From: Comamonadaceae bacterium
GTDB lineage: Bacteria; Pseudomonadota; Gammaproteobacteria; Burkholderiales; Rhodocyclaceae
Reading direction: 5' to 3'
NCBI GenBank assembly: GCA_029255645.1
Contig: JANLJE010000038.1
Coordinates: 62,001-126,000 of the forward strand
Length of the DNA: 64,000 bases
A program made the position numbers and the translations under genes. Every line of letters starts with the position of its first letter. The stretch's first letter is position 1. The notes below the pieces were generated by a model, which saw only the letters and a program-made list of their open reading frames with translations, was not told where the DNA came from and searched no databases. This document shows positions 17,296 through 26,145 of the stretch, in pieces.

Positions 17296-19296
17296 TCAAT
17301 CCGCTACCGGGCTTTTGCCCCCCGCCAGCATGGCCTTCATGGCCTCCAGGCGGGCCGAGCCGGTGGCCTTGTCGGCCGGGGCCGCTGCCTTGCCGCCGGA
17401 AAACCGCAGATCCTCCTTGCCCATTTCGGCGATGAAGCGCGACGGCTCAGAGGTGACCCACTCACGATTCTGCTTTCTGCGCTCGCAGTAAGAAACATGC
17501 AGGCTCTGGCGGGCCCGGGTGATGCCCACATACATCAGGCGGCGCTCCTCCTCCACCTTGCCGGTTTCGACCGATTCCCGGTGCGGCAGGATGCCCTCTT
17601 CCACCCCCACCAGGAACACATGCGGGTATTCGAGGCCCTTGGCGGCGTGCAGGGTGGAGAGCTGGACCGCGTCGAATTCCTCTTCCCGCTTCTCGAGCAT
17701 GTTGATGAGGGCGATGGTCTGGGTCAGATCGACCAGGGTTTTGTCGTCCTCCTCCCCTTTCTTCGTCAGCCAGGCGGTGAATTCACAGACATTGGCCCAC
17801 TTGCTTTGGGCCGCGCGCGGCTCCTCGTGGTCGAACAAGAAGGCTTCGTAGGCGATCGCGGCAAGCAGATCGGGCAGCACCTGCTGCGCCGGCTCCCGCT
17901 CGGCGCGGGCCTGCATCCGGGCGATGAAGTGGCAGAATTCGAGCAGGGGTTCGAGCTGCCGGGCCTGGACTCGCTGGGCAAAGCCCTCCTCGAAGGTCGC
18001 CGCGAACAAGGAGAGGTGCCGCTCCCCGGCATAGGCGCCGAGGGTCTGCAGGGTGCTGGCGCCGATGCCGCGCTTGGGCGTGGTGGCGGCGCGGATGAAG
18101 GCCGGATCGTCCTCCAGGTTGGCAAAGAGGCGCAGGTAGGCAATCAGGTCCTTGATCTCGGCCTTGTCGAAAAAAGACTGGCCGCCGGAGAGCAGGTAGG
18201 GAATGCGCTGGTTCCTCAACTGCTGCTCGAACAAGCGGGCAAGGTGGTTGGAGCGGTAGAGAATCGCGTAGTCGGACCACTTGCCCCGGTTCTCGAAACG
18301 GTGGGCCTGGAGCCGGATGGCGACGCTTTCCGCCTCCCGCTCGTTGTCGGGGCAGACGGTGACGCTGATCTGTTCCCCGTGCCCCAGTTCGGACCAGAGC
18401 TTTTTGTCGAACAACTTCTCGTTGTGGGCGATGACGTTGTTGGCGGCCTTGAGGATGCGCAGCGTGGAGCGGTAGTTCTGTTCGAGCTTGATCACCTTCA
18501 AGCGCGGAAAGTCCTGCGGCAATTTGCGCAGATTCTCGATATCGGCGCCGCGCCAGGCGTAGATGCTCTGGTCGTCGTCGCCCACGGCGGTGAATTGCTG
18601 GCGCGGCCCGGCAAGGCGCTTGAGGAGGGCGTACTGACAGGCGTTGGTATCCTGGTATTCATCGACGAGCAGGTAGCGCAGGCGGTTTTGCCACTTCTCC
18701 CGCAGTTCCGGCTGCTGCTCGAACAGCAGCACCGGCAGCCGGATCAGGTCGTCGAAATCCATGGCCTGGTAAGCCTTCAGGGTGGCTTCATAAGAGCGAT
18801 AGACCTGGGCGGCGAGCTTTTCCGTCTCGCTTGCCGCCAGGCCCTGGGCGGCCTCCGGCGGCACCAGGGCGTTCTTCCAGTTGGAAATGATGGACTGCAG
18901 CGTGCGCAAGTTGCCCTTGTCGACGCTACCGGCCAGGTCGGCGATGATGCCGGCGCAGTCGGCCGCATCGAAGATGGAAAAGCGGGGCTTGTAGCCCAGC
19001 ACCTTGGCTTCTTCCCGCAGGATGCGCACCCCCAGGGAATGGAAGGTGGAAACCTGCAACTGCCTGGCGGCCTGGGCGGAGATCCGCTTCCCCAGGCGCT
19101 CCTGCATTTCCCTGGCGGCCTTGTTGGTAAAGGTGATGGCGGCGATGTTGCGCGGCTCGAAGCCGCAGCCTTGCACCAGATAGGCGATCTTCTCGGTGAT
19201 CACCCGGGTCTTGCCCGAGCCGGCGCCGGCCAGCACCAGAAGCGGCCCATCGAGGTAATGAATGGCTTCTAGCTGCTGGGGATTGAGACCTGACAT
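17296..19296 (-). CDS. rep: Rep/UvrD-family ATP-dependent DNA helicase
   Basis: 666 aa SF1A helicase. The N-terminal MSGLNPQQLEAIHYLDGPL matches Rep. Walker A is AGAGSGKT (about residues 23-30), motif II is VDEYQDTN, then VGDDDQSIYAWRGA, QNYRST and, late, TLHAAKGLEYPHVFLVG and RLMYVGITRA. Rep removes proteins ahead of replication forks and restarts them. Length is as expected for Rep. It is transcribed away from the hypothetical gene at 19397 across a 100-bp gap. Confidence 0.93.
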   Translation of the reverse strand: MSGLNPQQLEAIHYLDGPLLVLAGAGSGKTRVITEKIAYLVQGCGFEPRNIAAITFTNKAAREMQERLGKRISAQAARQLQVSTFHSLGVRILREEAKVLGYKPRFSIFDAADCAGIIADLAGSVDKGNLRTLQSIISNWKNALVPPEAAQGLAASETEKLAAQVYRSYEATLKAYQAMDFDDLIRLPVLLFEQQPELREKWQNRLRYLLVDEYQDTNACQYALLKRLAGPRQQFTAVGDDDQSIYAWRGADIENLRKLPQDFPRLKVIKLEQNYRSTLRILKAANNVIAHNEKLFDKKLWSELGHGEQISVTVCPDNEREAESVAIRLQAHRFENRGKWSDYAILYRSNHLARLFEQQLRNQRIPYLLSGGQSFFDKAEIKDLIAYLRLFANLEDDPAFIRAATTPKRGIGASTLQTLGAYAGERHLSLFAATFEEGFAQRVQARQLEPLLEFCHFIARMQARAEREPAQQVLPDLLAAIAYEAFLFDHEEPRAAQSKWANVCEFTAWLTKKGEEDDKTLVDLTQTIALINMLEKREEEFDAVQLSTLHAAKGLEYPHVFLVGVEEGILPHRESVETGKVEEERRLMYVGITRARQSLHVSYCERRKQNREWVTSEPSRFIAEMGKEDLRFSGGKAAAPADKATGSARLEAMKAMLAGGKSPVAD

Positions 19297-19396
19297 GGAA
19301 GAGGCAAACCGGGAATGAAGAACGGGCGCGGTTGAAACCGCGGGGTAAAAACAAGGGCAGAAACGAGAACAGGGCGGATTCTACCCTGTTCGCCCC

Positions 19397-19708
19397 TCAG
19401 GCTTCCAAATCCACCCTGGCCAGGCCTTTATCTGCTTCGGGCAGGGACTGCAACAGGCGGGAGGCTCCGCTCCCGAGCCGGCCCAGATCGGCGGCGAGCG
19501 CCAGCGCGGCCTGATGCATCTGCGCCTCGCCCTGAAAAGGCCCCTGGGCGAGGGCCTGAACGGAATTGAGCAATTCCTGCAAGGCGTAATGCGGGGCGAC
19601 TTCCAGCGCCGCCGCCGCCGTCACCTGGCGCGGCCCGAGCCGGACCCGCCGGGGCGAACGGGCGTCGCCGGCAGCGGGCAACGCGTGGGAAAGCTGGGAC
19701 AGTTTCAT
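19397..19708 (-). CDS. Small hypothetical protein
   Basis: 103 aa. The start is supported by an AGGAGGT ribosome-binding site six bases before the ATG. It is Ala/Leu-rich and helical, with no signal peptide or known motif. The N-terminal part is basic (SPRRVRLGPRQ) and the rest is predicted to be amphipathic helices. It lies between rep and the tandem-repeat region. Function unknown. Confidence 0.6.
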   Translation of the reverse strand: MKLSQLSHALPAAGDARSPRRVRLGPRQVTAAAALEVAPHYALQELLNSVQALAQGPFQGEAQMHQAALALAADLGRLGSGASRLLQSLPEADKGLARVDLEA

Positions 19709-19770
19709 GGCAGACCTCCTGACTCATTGACGGCCCGAGGCCCCGCCACCTTGAGGAAAGCACTCCCGGA

Positions 19771-19830
19771 AAGCACCGGAAAGCACCGGAAACCGCAGGA
19801 AACCGCAGGAAACCGCAGGAAACCGCAGGA
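19771..19830. repeat. 10-bp tandem repeats
   Basis: Two copies of AAGCACCGGA (19771-19790) followed by four exact copies of AACCGCAGGA (19791-19830). They lie in the 268-bp gap between the hypothetical gene (starts 19708) and the end of cobA (19977), just upstream of the hypothetical gene on its strand. Nothing else is recognised in this gap. Confidence 0.9.
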
Positions 19831-19976
19831 AAATACAAGGGTTGAAAAATACGAGGGATCAAAGGGTACCGGATACTTTTTCAGCAGATCGCTGCCCGCG
19901 CCCAAGGGATTCTGGCGCAGGGCTTTTTCCTGTTCGCCAATCGGCATGGTGATCGTCGTGCTCGACCGGAAAAGAC

Positions 19977-20723
19977 TCAGCCGGCCGCCAGGCCCACCAC
20001 GCTGCCGATCACGATCAAGGCCGGCGGCTTCACCCCGTGCCGGGTGGCGGTATCCGGCAGGCTGGCAAGCGTGCAGGACCAAAAGCGCTGCTGCGGCAGG
20101 GTGGCCTTGTAGATCAGGGCGGCGGGCGTGGCCGGGTCGAGACCATGGGCCTCGAGTTGCCTTGCGATACTTTCCAGCCCGGCCATGCCCATGTAGAACA
20201 CCAGGGTCTGGCCGGGCCGGGCGAGGGCCGGCCAGTCCAGATCGACGCTGTGGTCCTTGAGATGGCCGGTGACGAAGACGCAGCTCTGGGCATGGTCCCG
20301 GTGCGTCAGGGGAAAACCGAAGGCGGCCCCGGCCCCCAGGGCGGCGGTGATGCCGGGCACGATCTCGACGGCGACCCCCGCCGCCAGCAGCGCTTCCATC
20401 TCCTCGCCACCCCGGCCGAAGACGAAGGGGTCGCCCCCCTTGAGCCGCACCACCCGCTTGCCGGCGCGGGCCAGCCGCAGCAGCAGGGCGCTGATCTCCT
20501 GCTGCGCCAGGGTGTGGCGGGAAGCCTTCTTGCCCACGTAGATGCGCTCGACACCGGCGGGAATGCTCGCCAGGATCGCCTCACCCACCAGGTGGTCATA
20601 CACCACCACCTGGGCGGCCTGGATCAGGCGCAGGGCCTTGAGCGTGAGCAGTTCCGGATCGCCAGGTCCGGCCCCCACCAGGGCCACGGCCCCGCTTGTC
20701 TGTGCTTGGCTGGTTTTCATCAT
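19977..20723 (-). CDS. cobA: Uroporphyrinogen-III C-methyltransferase
   Basis: 248 aa SUMT. It methylates uroporphyrinogen III at C2 and C7 with SAM to give precorrin-2. Signatures: VALVGAGPGDPELLTLKA at the N-terminus, VVYDHLV, RLKGGDPFVFGRGGEE and GITAALGA. It is the last gene of the cobalamin operon; its start abuts the cobJ stop directly. It lacks the CysG dehydrogenase/chelatase part, so that activity must come from another gene. Confidence 0.97.
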   Translation of the reverse strand: MMKTSQAQTSGAVALVGAGPGDPELLTLKALRLIQAAQVVVYDHLVGEAILASIPAGVERIYVGKKASRHTLAQQEISALLLRLARAGKRVVRLKGGDPFVFGRGGEEMEALLAAGVAVEIVPGITAALGAGAAFGFPLTHRDHAQSCVFVTGHLKDHSVDLDWPALARPGQTLVFYMGMAGLESIARQLEAHGLDPATPAALIYKATLPQQRFWSCTLASLPDTATRHGVKPPALIVIGSVVGLAAG

Positions 20724-21704
20724 TCAGGCTTCATCTTCGGCCGTTTCGGCCTCCGGTTCGAAAGGCATGCTCAGGACCGATTCAATGTACTCGACCGGCA
20801 AACGATGCTCCTGTGCCAGGTCTCCGGCACTTTTCCCGCTCGTCCAGATCATTTCCAGCCAGCCATCGAGGCCAGTGGACAGGGAATGGCCCGCCTGTTC
20901 CCCGTCACGCGTGTTGCGCTCGCCCTCCTCCACCGCATATTTGCTGGCATAGCCCCGGGGGGTAACCATCAGGCCGTGCTGGATGAAGGTATTGGAATTG
21001 CCGATCAGCACGGTGGACAGCATGCCGATATCCGCCTCCGCCATTTTCGCCAGGGTGGTGAACTCGATGCGCTGCCTGGGCCGGTAGGCGGACTTGACGA
21101 TGGCCACCGGGGTATCGGGGCTGCGGTGGCGCAGGAACAGGCGCTGAGCCTCAAGAATCTGGCGGGTACGGCGGCCGCTCTTGGGGTTGTACAGGGCTAC
21201 CACGAAATCCGCGTAGGCCACCGCATCAAGCCGCCGGGCGATGGTGGGCCAGGGGGTGAGCAGGTCGGAGAGGGAAATGGCGCAGAAATCATGGGTCAGC
21301 GGCGCCCCCACCAGGGCGGCACAGGTATTGATTGCCGAGGCACCCGGCACAATCTCGACCTCGACGCCGCAATCCGGCGTCCAGCCCGCCTGGAACAGGA
21401 CCTCGAAGGTAGGGCCGGCCATGCCGTAAACCCCCGCATCCCCGGAGGACACCAGGGCCACCTTCTTGCCCGCCCGGGCCCGCTCCAGGGCCTCGATGGC
21501 ACGGTCCAGCTCTTCCGTCATGCCTTTCTTCACCACCTCCTTGCCATCGATCAGGCTCGCCACCAGGCGGATGTAGGTCGCGTAACCGATTACCGAATCG
21601 GCCTCGGCAATGGCCGCCCGGGCTCGGCCAGTCATGTGTTCCACGGCGCCGGGGCCCAGGCCCACGAGCATGATCTTGCCGGTTTTGGAAAGCGTTGCAT
21701 TCAT
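20724..21704 (-). CDS. cobJ: Precorrin-3B/cobalt-factor III C17-methyltransferase with C-terminal extension
   Basis: 326 aa from ATG 21704, overlapping the cobE stop by ATGA. The methylase domain (residues 1-250) has IMLVGLGPGAVEHMTGRA, ALVSSGDAGVYGMAG, the VPGASAINTCAALVGAPLTHDF signature and VALYNPKSGRR. It methylates C17 with ring contraction (CbiH reaction in the cobalt-early pathway). About 75 extra residues follow, ending in an acidic tail EPEAETAEDEA; their role is unknown. Neighbours are cobE upstream and cobA downstream. Confidence 0.96.
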   Translation of the reverse strand: MNATLSKTGKIMLVGLGPGAVEHMTGRARAAIAEADSVIGYATYIRLVASLIDGKEVVKKGMTEELDRAIEALERARAGKKVALVSSGDAGVYGMAGPTFEVLFQAGWTPDCGVEVEIVPGASAINTCAALVGAPLTHDFCAISLSDLLTPWPTIARRLDAVAYADFVVALYNPKSGRRTRQILEAQRLFLRHRSPDTPVAIVKSAYRPRQRIEFTTLAKMAEADIGMLSTVLIGNSNTFIQHGLMVTPRGYASKYAVEEGERNTRDGEQAGHSLSTGLDGWLEMIWTSGKSAGDLAQEHRLPVEYIESVLSMPFEPEAETAEDEA

Positions 21705-22111
21705 TCTGGAATCCTTGCAATGGAGACGGTGGCATTGCGGCCACCTTGGCCGCGCAGCTTGTATTTTTCGATGAGCAGACAGGACGCATCGGCCCCAGCC
21801 GCCAGCAGGGCGGCGGCTTCCGAGACCGAGGGGGTGCCGGTGTACTTGCGCACGATTTCGGAAGGGTTGGGCACCGGCACGACGGCCAGCACTTCCGGCG
21901 GGTAGAAGGTGAGGGTGAGGCCAAAGCGTTCGGCAAAACCGAGCAGGCCCACTTCGTCCGCCTTCAAGGTGATGCTGGCGCCGGCCGCCACCTGTTCCGG
22001 AGCGAGACCGGCGGCGGCCAGGGCCTCCTGCACCGCTTGTGCAATGGTCGCCTCCGGGGTGCCACGGTCGCAGCCCAGGCCCAGGGCCACTTTCGGGCCG
22101 GCCAGGCTCAA
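21701..22111 (-). CDS. cobE: CobE / CbiG C-terminal-type protein
   Basis: 136 aa. The proposed start is TTG at 22111, overlapping the cbiG stop as TTGA, because the homology (VALGLGCDRGTPEATIAQAV) begins six residues later and no ATG is near. SCLLIEKYKLRGQGGRNATVSIARI is the end of the CbiG_C/CobE fold. In many bacteria this domain is the C-terminal part of CbiG; here it is a separate gene directly coupled to the N-terminal part. It is thought to help the ring-contraction/delactonisation step. Confidence 0.88.
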   Translation of the reverse strand: MSLAGPKVALGLGCDRGTPEATIAQAVQEALAAAGLAPEQVAAGASITLKADEVGLLGFAERFGLTLTFYPPEVLAVVPVPNPSEIVRKYTGTPSVSEAAALLAAGADASCLLIEKYKLRGQGGRNATVSIARIPE

Positions 22112-22869
22112 GCGCCTTGCTCCACGGGCGGCCGGTAGGTGACCAGCCGGCCGGCCAGGCGGGGTGCCAGTTCCGGCGGCAGAGGGCGGTGGCTGATCCA
22201 CAGCACGGCGGCGACGACGTCCAGATCCACATCTTCCAGGCGGGAGAACAGGATGACATTGGCCGGCAGGGGACCGCTGCGGCCATTGGCGTGGCGCGGC
22301 CACCAGTCGGCGCTACCGGCTTCCTGCACCAGGGCCACGAGTTCGTCGTTCACCACGGCGGCGCTGGCCTTCACCACTTCGTCGTGGGTCGCATCAAAGG
22401 TCCAGCCCAGCTCTCGTCCCAGCAGGTCGACTGCGATGGTTTCCCGGGCATCGGAAGCCGTGGTCAGCACGGGCTGAGCCCCCAGGGCGGTAGCCAGATG
22501 GCCGGCCAGCTGATTCGCCCCGCCCAGATGGCCGGACAGCACGGGTATGGCGAACTTCCCGGCTTCGTCGACCACCACGACAGCCGGGTCGCTCTCCTTG
22601 TTCTTCAGGTGCGGCGCGATCAGGCGCACCACCGCCCCAAGGGAAATGATGCAGACGATGCCATCAAAAGCGGCAAAGAGGGCGGGCACCTGTTCGCCCA
22701 CCTTGCCGGTATAGCAGTGCGCCTGACTGCCGGGGGTGTTGCCCGCGGCGGCTTCGGCTTCGAGGCGGAATTTCTCCGGGGCGAACAACTGGGCTCCGGG
22801 CAGGGCGGCCACGACCCGGCAGGCCATGGCGATACCGTGCCTGGTGATGGAGACGACGGCGATCTTCAT
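22108..22869 (-). CDS. cbiG: Cobalamin biosynthesis protein CbiG (N-terminal and middle domains)
   Basis: 253 aa, shorter than the full CbiG because the C-terminal domain is the separate CobE. It opens the delta-lactone of cobalt-precorrin-5A, releasing acetaldehyde, in the anaerobic pathway. Visible features: IAVVSITRHGIAMA, the GIVCIISLGAVVRLIAPHLKNKESDPAVVVVDE segment (GAVVR..AP) and VLSGHLGGANQLA. Its start overlaps the cobI stop by 4 bp. The Gly-rich SGHLGGAN motif is the family signature. Confidence 0.95.
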   Translation of the reverse strand: MKIAVVSITRHGIAMACRVVAALPGAQLFAPEKFRLEAEAAAGNTPGSQAHCYTGKVGEQVPALFAAFDGIVCIISLGAVVRLIAPHLKNKESDPAVVVVDEAGKFAIPVLSGHLGGANQLAGHLATALGAQPVLTTASDARETIAVDLLGRELGWTFDATHDEVVKASAAVVNDELVALVQEAGSADWWPRHANGRSGPLPANVILFSRLEDVDLDVVAAVLWISHRPLPPELAPRLAGRLVTYRPPVEQGA

Positions 22870-23678
22870 GCTAGCGCCTCGGAGCTTTGGGCGGCATCCG
22901 CCAGGGCCTTGCGGGCCCGGCAGCCGCGGCGCAATTCTCCCCGCACCCGCTTGGGATTCTGCACCAGCAGCAAGGAGAGGTAATTCACCTTCTCGTCCTT
23001 GAGGGAGGCCACGTCGCGGACAATGCGCTCTTCCGGCGAACCGACCCTTTCCACAAACACGGAGCTGCCCAGCAAGTCGCGTTTTTCCAGCAGTTCGATG
23101 ACCTCCCGCATCAGGGGTTTGACCTTGAGCAGGGCCAGGGTGTCGAACTCATCCAGCAGGTGGTTGATGACTTCCACCCCGTAAGCGGCAGGGATGATGG
23201 CGAAGGTTTCATCCTCTTCCGCCAGAATGACTTCCGCACTGGCGGCCGCGGCGGCAAAAGAGGAGACACCGGGGATGGTTTCCACCCGCACCTCCGGGGC
23301 CCGTTCCCGCACCACCCGGGCCAGGTGGCCAAAGGTGGCGAAGGTGGAAGCATCGCCTTCCACCAGGAACACCAGGTCGCGCCCCTCGGCCAGCAGGGCC
23401 ACGGTCTGTTCCGCCGCCCGGGCCCAGGCCCTGGCCAGGATTTCCGCATCCCGGGTCATGGGGAACACCAGTTCCACCGCGTCGGCGGGTACGGCAATGC
23501 CGCCCCGCTCGACGATGGAGAGGGCACAAGAGGACTCCTCGGCCTTCTTCACCGGGTACAGCCAGCGGGCGCCGGATTGCAGGGCGATCCAGGCGCGGCG
23601 GGTGATGAGTTCCGGGTCGCCGGGGCCCAGGGAGGCACCGATCAGCTTGCCGTAGATTCGGGATTGGGGATGATTCAT
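22866..23678 (-). CDS. cobI: Precorrin-2/cobalt-factor II C20-methyltransferase
   Basis: 270 aa from ATG 23678 (ATGA overlap with cobL). A SAM-dependent uroporphyrin/corrin methylase: IYGKLIGASLGPGDPELITRRA, FLVEGDASTFATFGHLARVV, ETIPGVSSFAAAAA and VFVERVGSPEERIV. It methylates C20 of cobalt-factor II (CbiL reaction). A basic C-terminal tail (RRGCRARKAL) is an extra feature beyond the family core. Located between cobL and cbiG in the operon. Confidence 0.95.
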   Translation of the reverse strand: MNHPQSRIYGKLIGASLGPGDPELITRRAWIALQSGARWLYPVKKAEESSCALSIVERGGIAVPADAVELVFPMTRDAEILARAWARAAEQTVALLAEGRDLVFLVEGDASTFATFGHLARVVRERAPEVRVETIPGVSSFAAAAASAEVILAEEDETFAIIPAAYGVEVINHLLDEFDTLALLKVKPLMREVIELLEKRDLLGSSVFVERVGSPEERIVRDVASLKDEKVNYLSLLLVQNPKRVRGELRRGCRARKALADAAQSSEALA

Positions 23679-24964
23679 GGATTTACCTTGTCGTTCCAGG
23701 CGGTCACGATCCACACCGGGTTCTGGGCCACCATGCGATGCATGTGCAGGATGGGCTGGCTGCGACTGGCCTGAATCTGCACCACGTCCCAAACGCCCCC
23801 CTTGTCCTTGAGAGTCTGGGTGGCCGTGGCCAGGTTTTCCAGGGTTACGAAGTTCATCACCAGGCGCCCGCCGGGCCGCAGCCGGGCCAGGCTGAGGTCG
23901 ATCAGTTCCGCCAGTTCGCCGCCCGAGCCGCCGATGAAAACCGCATCCGGGTCGGGCCAGGTTGCCAGGCCGGACGGGGCCTTGCCTTCCACCAGGGTGT
24001 AGTTGCCGATGTGGAATCGCAGGCTGTTGGCCCGGGCATTGGCGGCATCCGCCGCATTCTTCTCAATCGCCCAGACATGGCCCAGGGGGGCCAGCCGGGC
24101 ACATTCGAGACCGACAGAACCGGAGCCTGCGCCGATATCCCAGACCCGGGCGTCGGGTTTCAGGGCCAGCCTGGCCAGGGACAGAGCCCGGGCCTCCTGC
24201 TTGGTGATCAGCCCATTTTCCGGGGTGCGCTGCTGGTAAGCCTCGTCCTCCAGACCGAAGGCCGGGCCAGGTTGCAGCTCGTGTTCCACCAGCACCACGG
24301 CAGGTTCCGGAAAATCCATGGCGGCGGCCTGCTCCAGGCTCAGTTCCTGGTGGATGGCCTCGTCTGCCAGCAGCAGGCGGCTGGCGACGCAAAGGCGCAC
24401 CGGCGCTCCAGCGCTGCCGTAGCCTGCCGCCAGCAAGGCCCGGGCCAGGCGGGCTGGATCGTTCTCGGGGCTGGTGAAAGCAAACACCCGGGGATGCAGA
24501 GCAATGGCCCGCATCAGGGAATACAGGCCATGCCCGGGCGTGGCCCCGGGCTGCCATTCGCCGGCATCTTTGCTGTGGCAGGAGGCAATACGCACGTCCT
24601 GCCAGGGCTTCTGCCAGCGGGCAAAAGCCAGTTGCAGTGTTGAGGGAGCAGGCAGCACTTCCAGCGTTCCCCGCCCCAGCTTGCCAATCAGATAGCTGCC
24701 CACGCCATGGCAAAGGGGATCGCCGGTGGCCAGCACGACCACGCACTGGCCGGCGGACCGGGCGCTTGTCACCCACTCCAGGGCTTGCATCAGCGCGCCG
24801 CCCATGTCGCGCACGGCACAGGCGGGTGCGAGATGCGGCCGCACCAGTTCCAAGGTACGGCCGACCCCGATCACCAGATCGGCGCTGGCCAGCAACTGGC
24901 GAGCCCGGTCTCCCAGACCGGCCCAGCCATCATCGAGAATACCAAGGATGTGGACGCGCTTCAT
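23675..24964 (-). CDS. cobL: Bifunctional precorrin-6Y/cobalt-precorrin-7 methyltransferase and decarboxylase
   Basis: 429 aa fusion of CbiE (residues 1-230, C5-methyltransferase: VHILGILDDGWAGL, VVVLATGDPLCHGVG) and CbiT (about 240-425, C15-methyltransferase/decarboxylase: LITKQEARALSLARL, VWDIGAGSGSVGLECA, DAVFIGGSGGELAELI). It catalyses the two late ring methylations and the acetate-chain decarboxylation at C12. Both stops and starts overlap neighbours by ATGA. Confidence 0.96.
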   Translation of the reverse strand: MKRVHILGILDDGWAGLGDRARQLLASADLVIGVGRTLELVRPHLAPACAVRDMGGALMQALEWVTSARSAGQCVVVLATGDPLCHGVGSYLIGKLGRGTLEVLPAPSTLQLAFARWQKPWQDVRIASCHSKDAGEWQPGATPGHGLYSLMRAIALHPRVFAFTSPENDPARLARALLAAGYGSAGAPVRLCVASRLLLADEAIHQELSLEQAAAMDFPEPAVVLVEHELQPGPAFGLEDEAYQQRTPENGLITKQEARALSLARLALKPDARVWDIGAGSGSVGLECARLAPLGHVWAIEKNAADAANARANSLRFHIGNYTLVEGKAPSGLATWPDPDAVFIGGSGGELAELIDLSLARLRPGGRLVMNFVTLENLATATQTLKDKGGVWDVVQIQASRSQPILHMHRMVAQNPVWIVTAWNDKVNP

Positions 24965-26145
24965 GCCCAGGCCTCCGCCTGATCGACCCGGCAGACGAAC
25001 CGCCCCTCGAAGTCGCAGACCAGCACTGCCAGATGGTAGTTGCCCGGATACTGCCCCTTCAGCGCCCGGATCGCCTTCTTCGCCAAACGGCGGTGGAATT
25101 CGACGGACAAATCCAGGGCCGCCAGACGCTCGGCGGCAAAGCGGGCCGTTTCGGCGACGCGAATTTCCTCGATCAGGTCATCCGGCGCCCCTGCTTCCCG
25201 GGCCGCATCGGCCAGGATGTCCCGGTCCACCTCCGCCTTCCAGGCATGGGTCACGGCCAGGCCCTGACACATCTTGGTGAGCTTGCCCACCATCGCCCCC
25301 ACATAAACGTGAGGCAACTGGCGCCTGATGGCGCTGATGAACGCCGCCTTGACGAAATCCCCCATCTGCACGAAACAGGATTCCTCCAGATCGGGCAACT
25401 GGCCCATGGCGAATTTCTCCGTGCGGCCACCGGTGGTGAACACCACGCTGGTCTGGCCCTGCTTCGCCGCCACATCCACCGCCTGGACCACGCTGGCGCG
25501 GAAGGCCGCAGTGGAATAGGGGCGCACGATGCCGGTGGTGCCCAGGATGGAAATGCCGCCCAGGATGCCCAGGCGGGCGTTCAGGGTTTTCTTGGCCATC
25601 TCCTCGCCGCCGGGCACGGAAATCGTGACCTCCAGCCCGTCATGCTCCAGCAATTCGCCGGCCACGGCGCGCAGGTTGTCGCCGATATTGCGACGCGGCA
25701 CCGGATTGATGGCCGGCCCCCCTACCTCGAGCCCGAGCCCCTCCTTGGTGACGGTCCCCACACCGGTTCCGCCCAGCAGGATGATTTCTCCGGCCCGGTG
25801 CTGCAGCAGGCGTACTTGAGCCGTCATGTAGGCGCCATGGGTAGCATCCGGGTCATCGCCGGCATCCTTGACGATCATGGCCAGGGCCAGTTGCTCGGCC
25901 TCCAGCACCATTCCCTGCTGCACGGAAAAGCTCACTTCCTGGCCGTTGGGCAGACGGCACAGGACCTTCTCCGGCACCTTTCCGAGCAACAGCCCGAGGG
26001 CGGCGGCACGGGCCGCCGCCGCCGCACAGGCGCCGGTGGTGAAGCCGGTACGATTGCCCCGCGCCCGTTTGCCATCCCCCTTGCGCATCTTCCCGGGCGG
26101 GGTGGTAGCGGCCGGGAAGGCGGCAGATGTGGCCCTGGCCGTCAT
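24961..26145 (-). CDS. cbiD: Cobalt-precorrin-5B (C1)-methyltransferase
   Basis: 394 aa. CbiD is specific to the anaerobic cobalt-early route. NRTGFTTGACAAAAARAA near residues 31-48 is the family signature, with VGTVTKEGLGLEVGGPAINPVPR and LGGISILGTTGIVRPYSTAAFRAS downstream. A Lys/Arg-rich extension of about 30 residues precedes the signature. It overlaps cobL and cbiC by 4 bp. Its presence places the whole cluster in the anaerobic-type pathway. Confidence 0.96.
   Translation of the reverse strand: MTARATSAAFPAATTPPGKMRKGDGKRARGNRTGFTTGACAAAAARAAALGLLLGKVPEKVLCRLPNGQEVSFSVQQGMVLEAEQLALAMIVKDAGDDPDATHGAYMTAQVRLLQHRAGEIILLGGTGVGTVTKEGLGLEVGGPAINPVPRRNIGDNLRAVAGELLEHDGLEVTISVPGGEEMAKKTLNARLGILGGISILGTTGIVRPYSTAAFRASVVQAVDVAAKQGQTSVVFTTGGRTEKFAMGQLPDLEESCFVQMGDFVKAAFISAIRRQLPHVYVGAMVGKLTKMCQGLAVTHAWKAEVDRDILADAAREAGAPDDLIEEIRVAETARFAAERLAALDLSVEFHRRLAKKAIRALKGQYPGNYHLAVLVCDFEGRFVCRVDQAEAWA

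Noticed and set aside
19771-19830. CRISPR array
   Set aside because: Units are 10 bp and contiguous without spacers; no cas genes. The same reason excludes the other short tandem repeats in the window.
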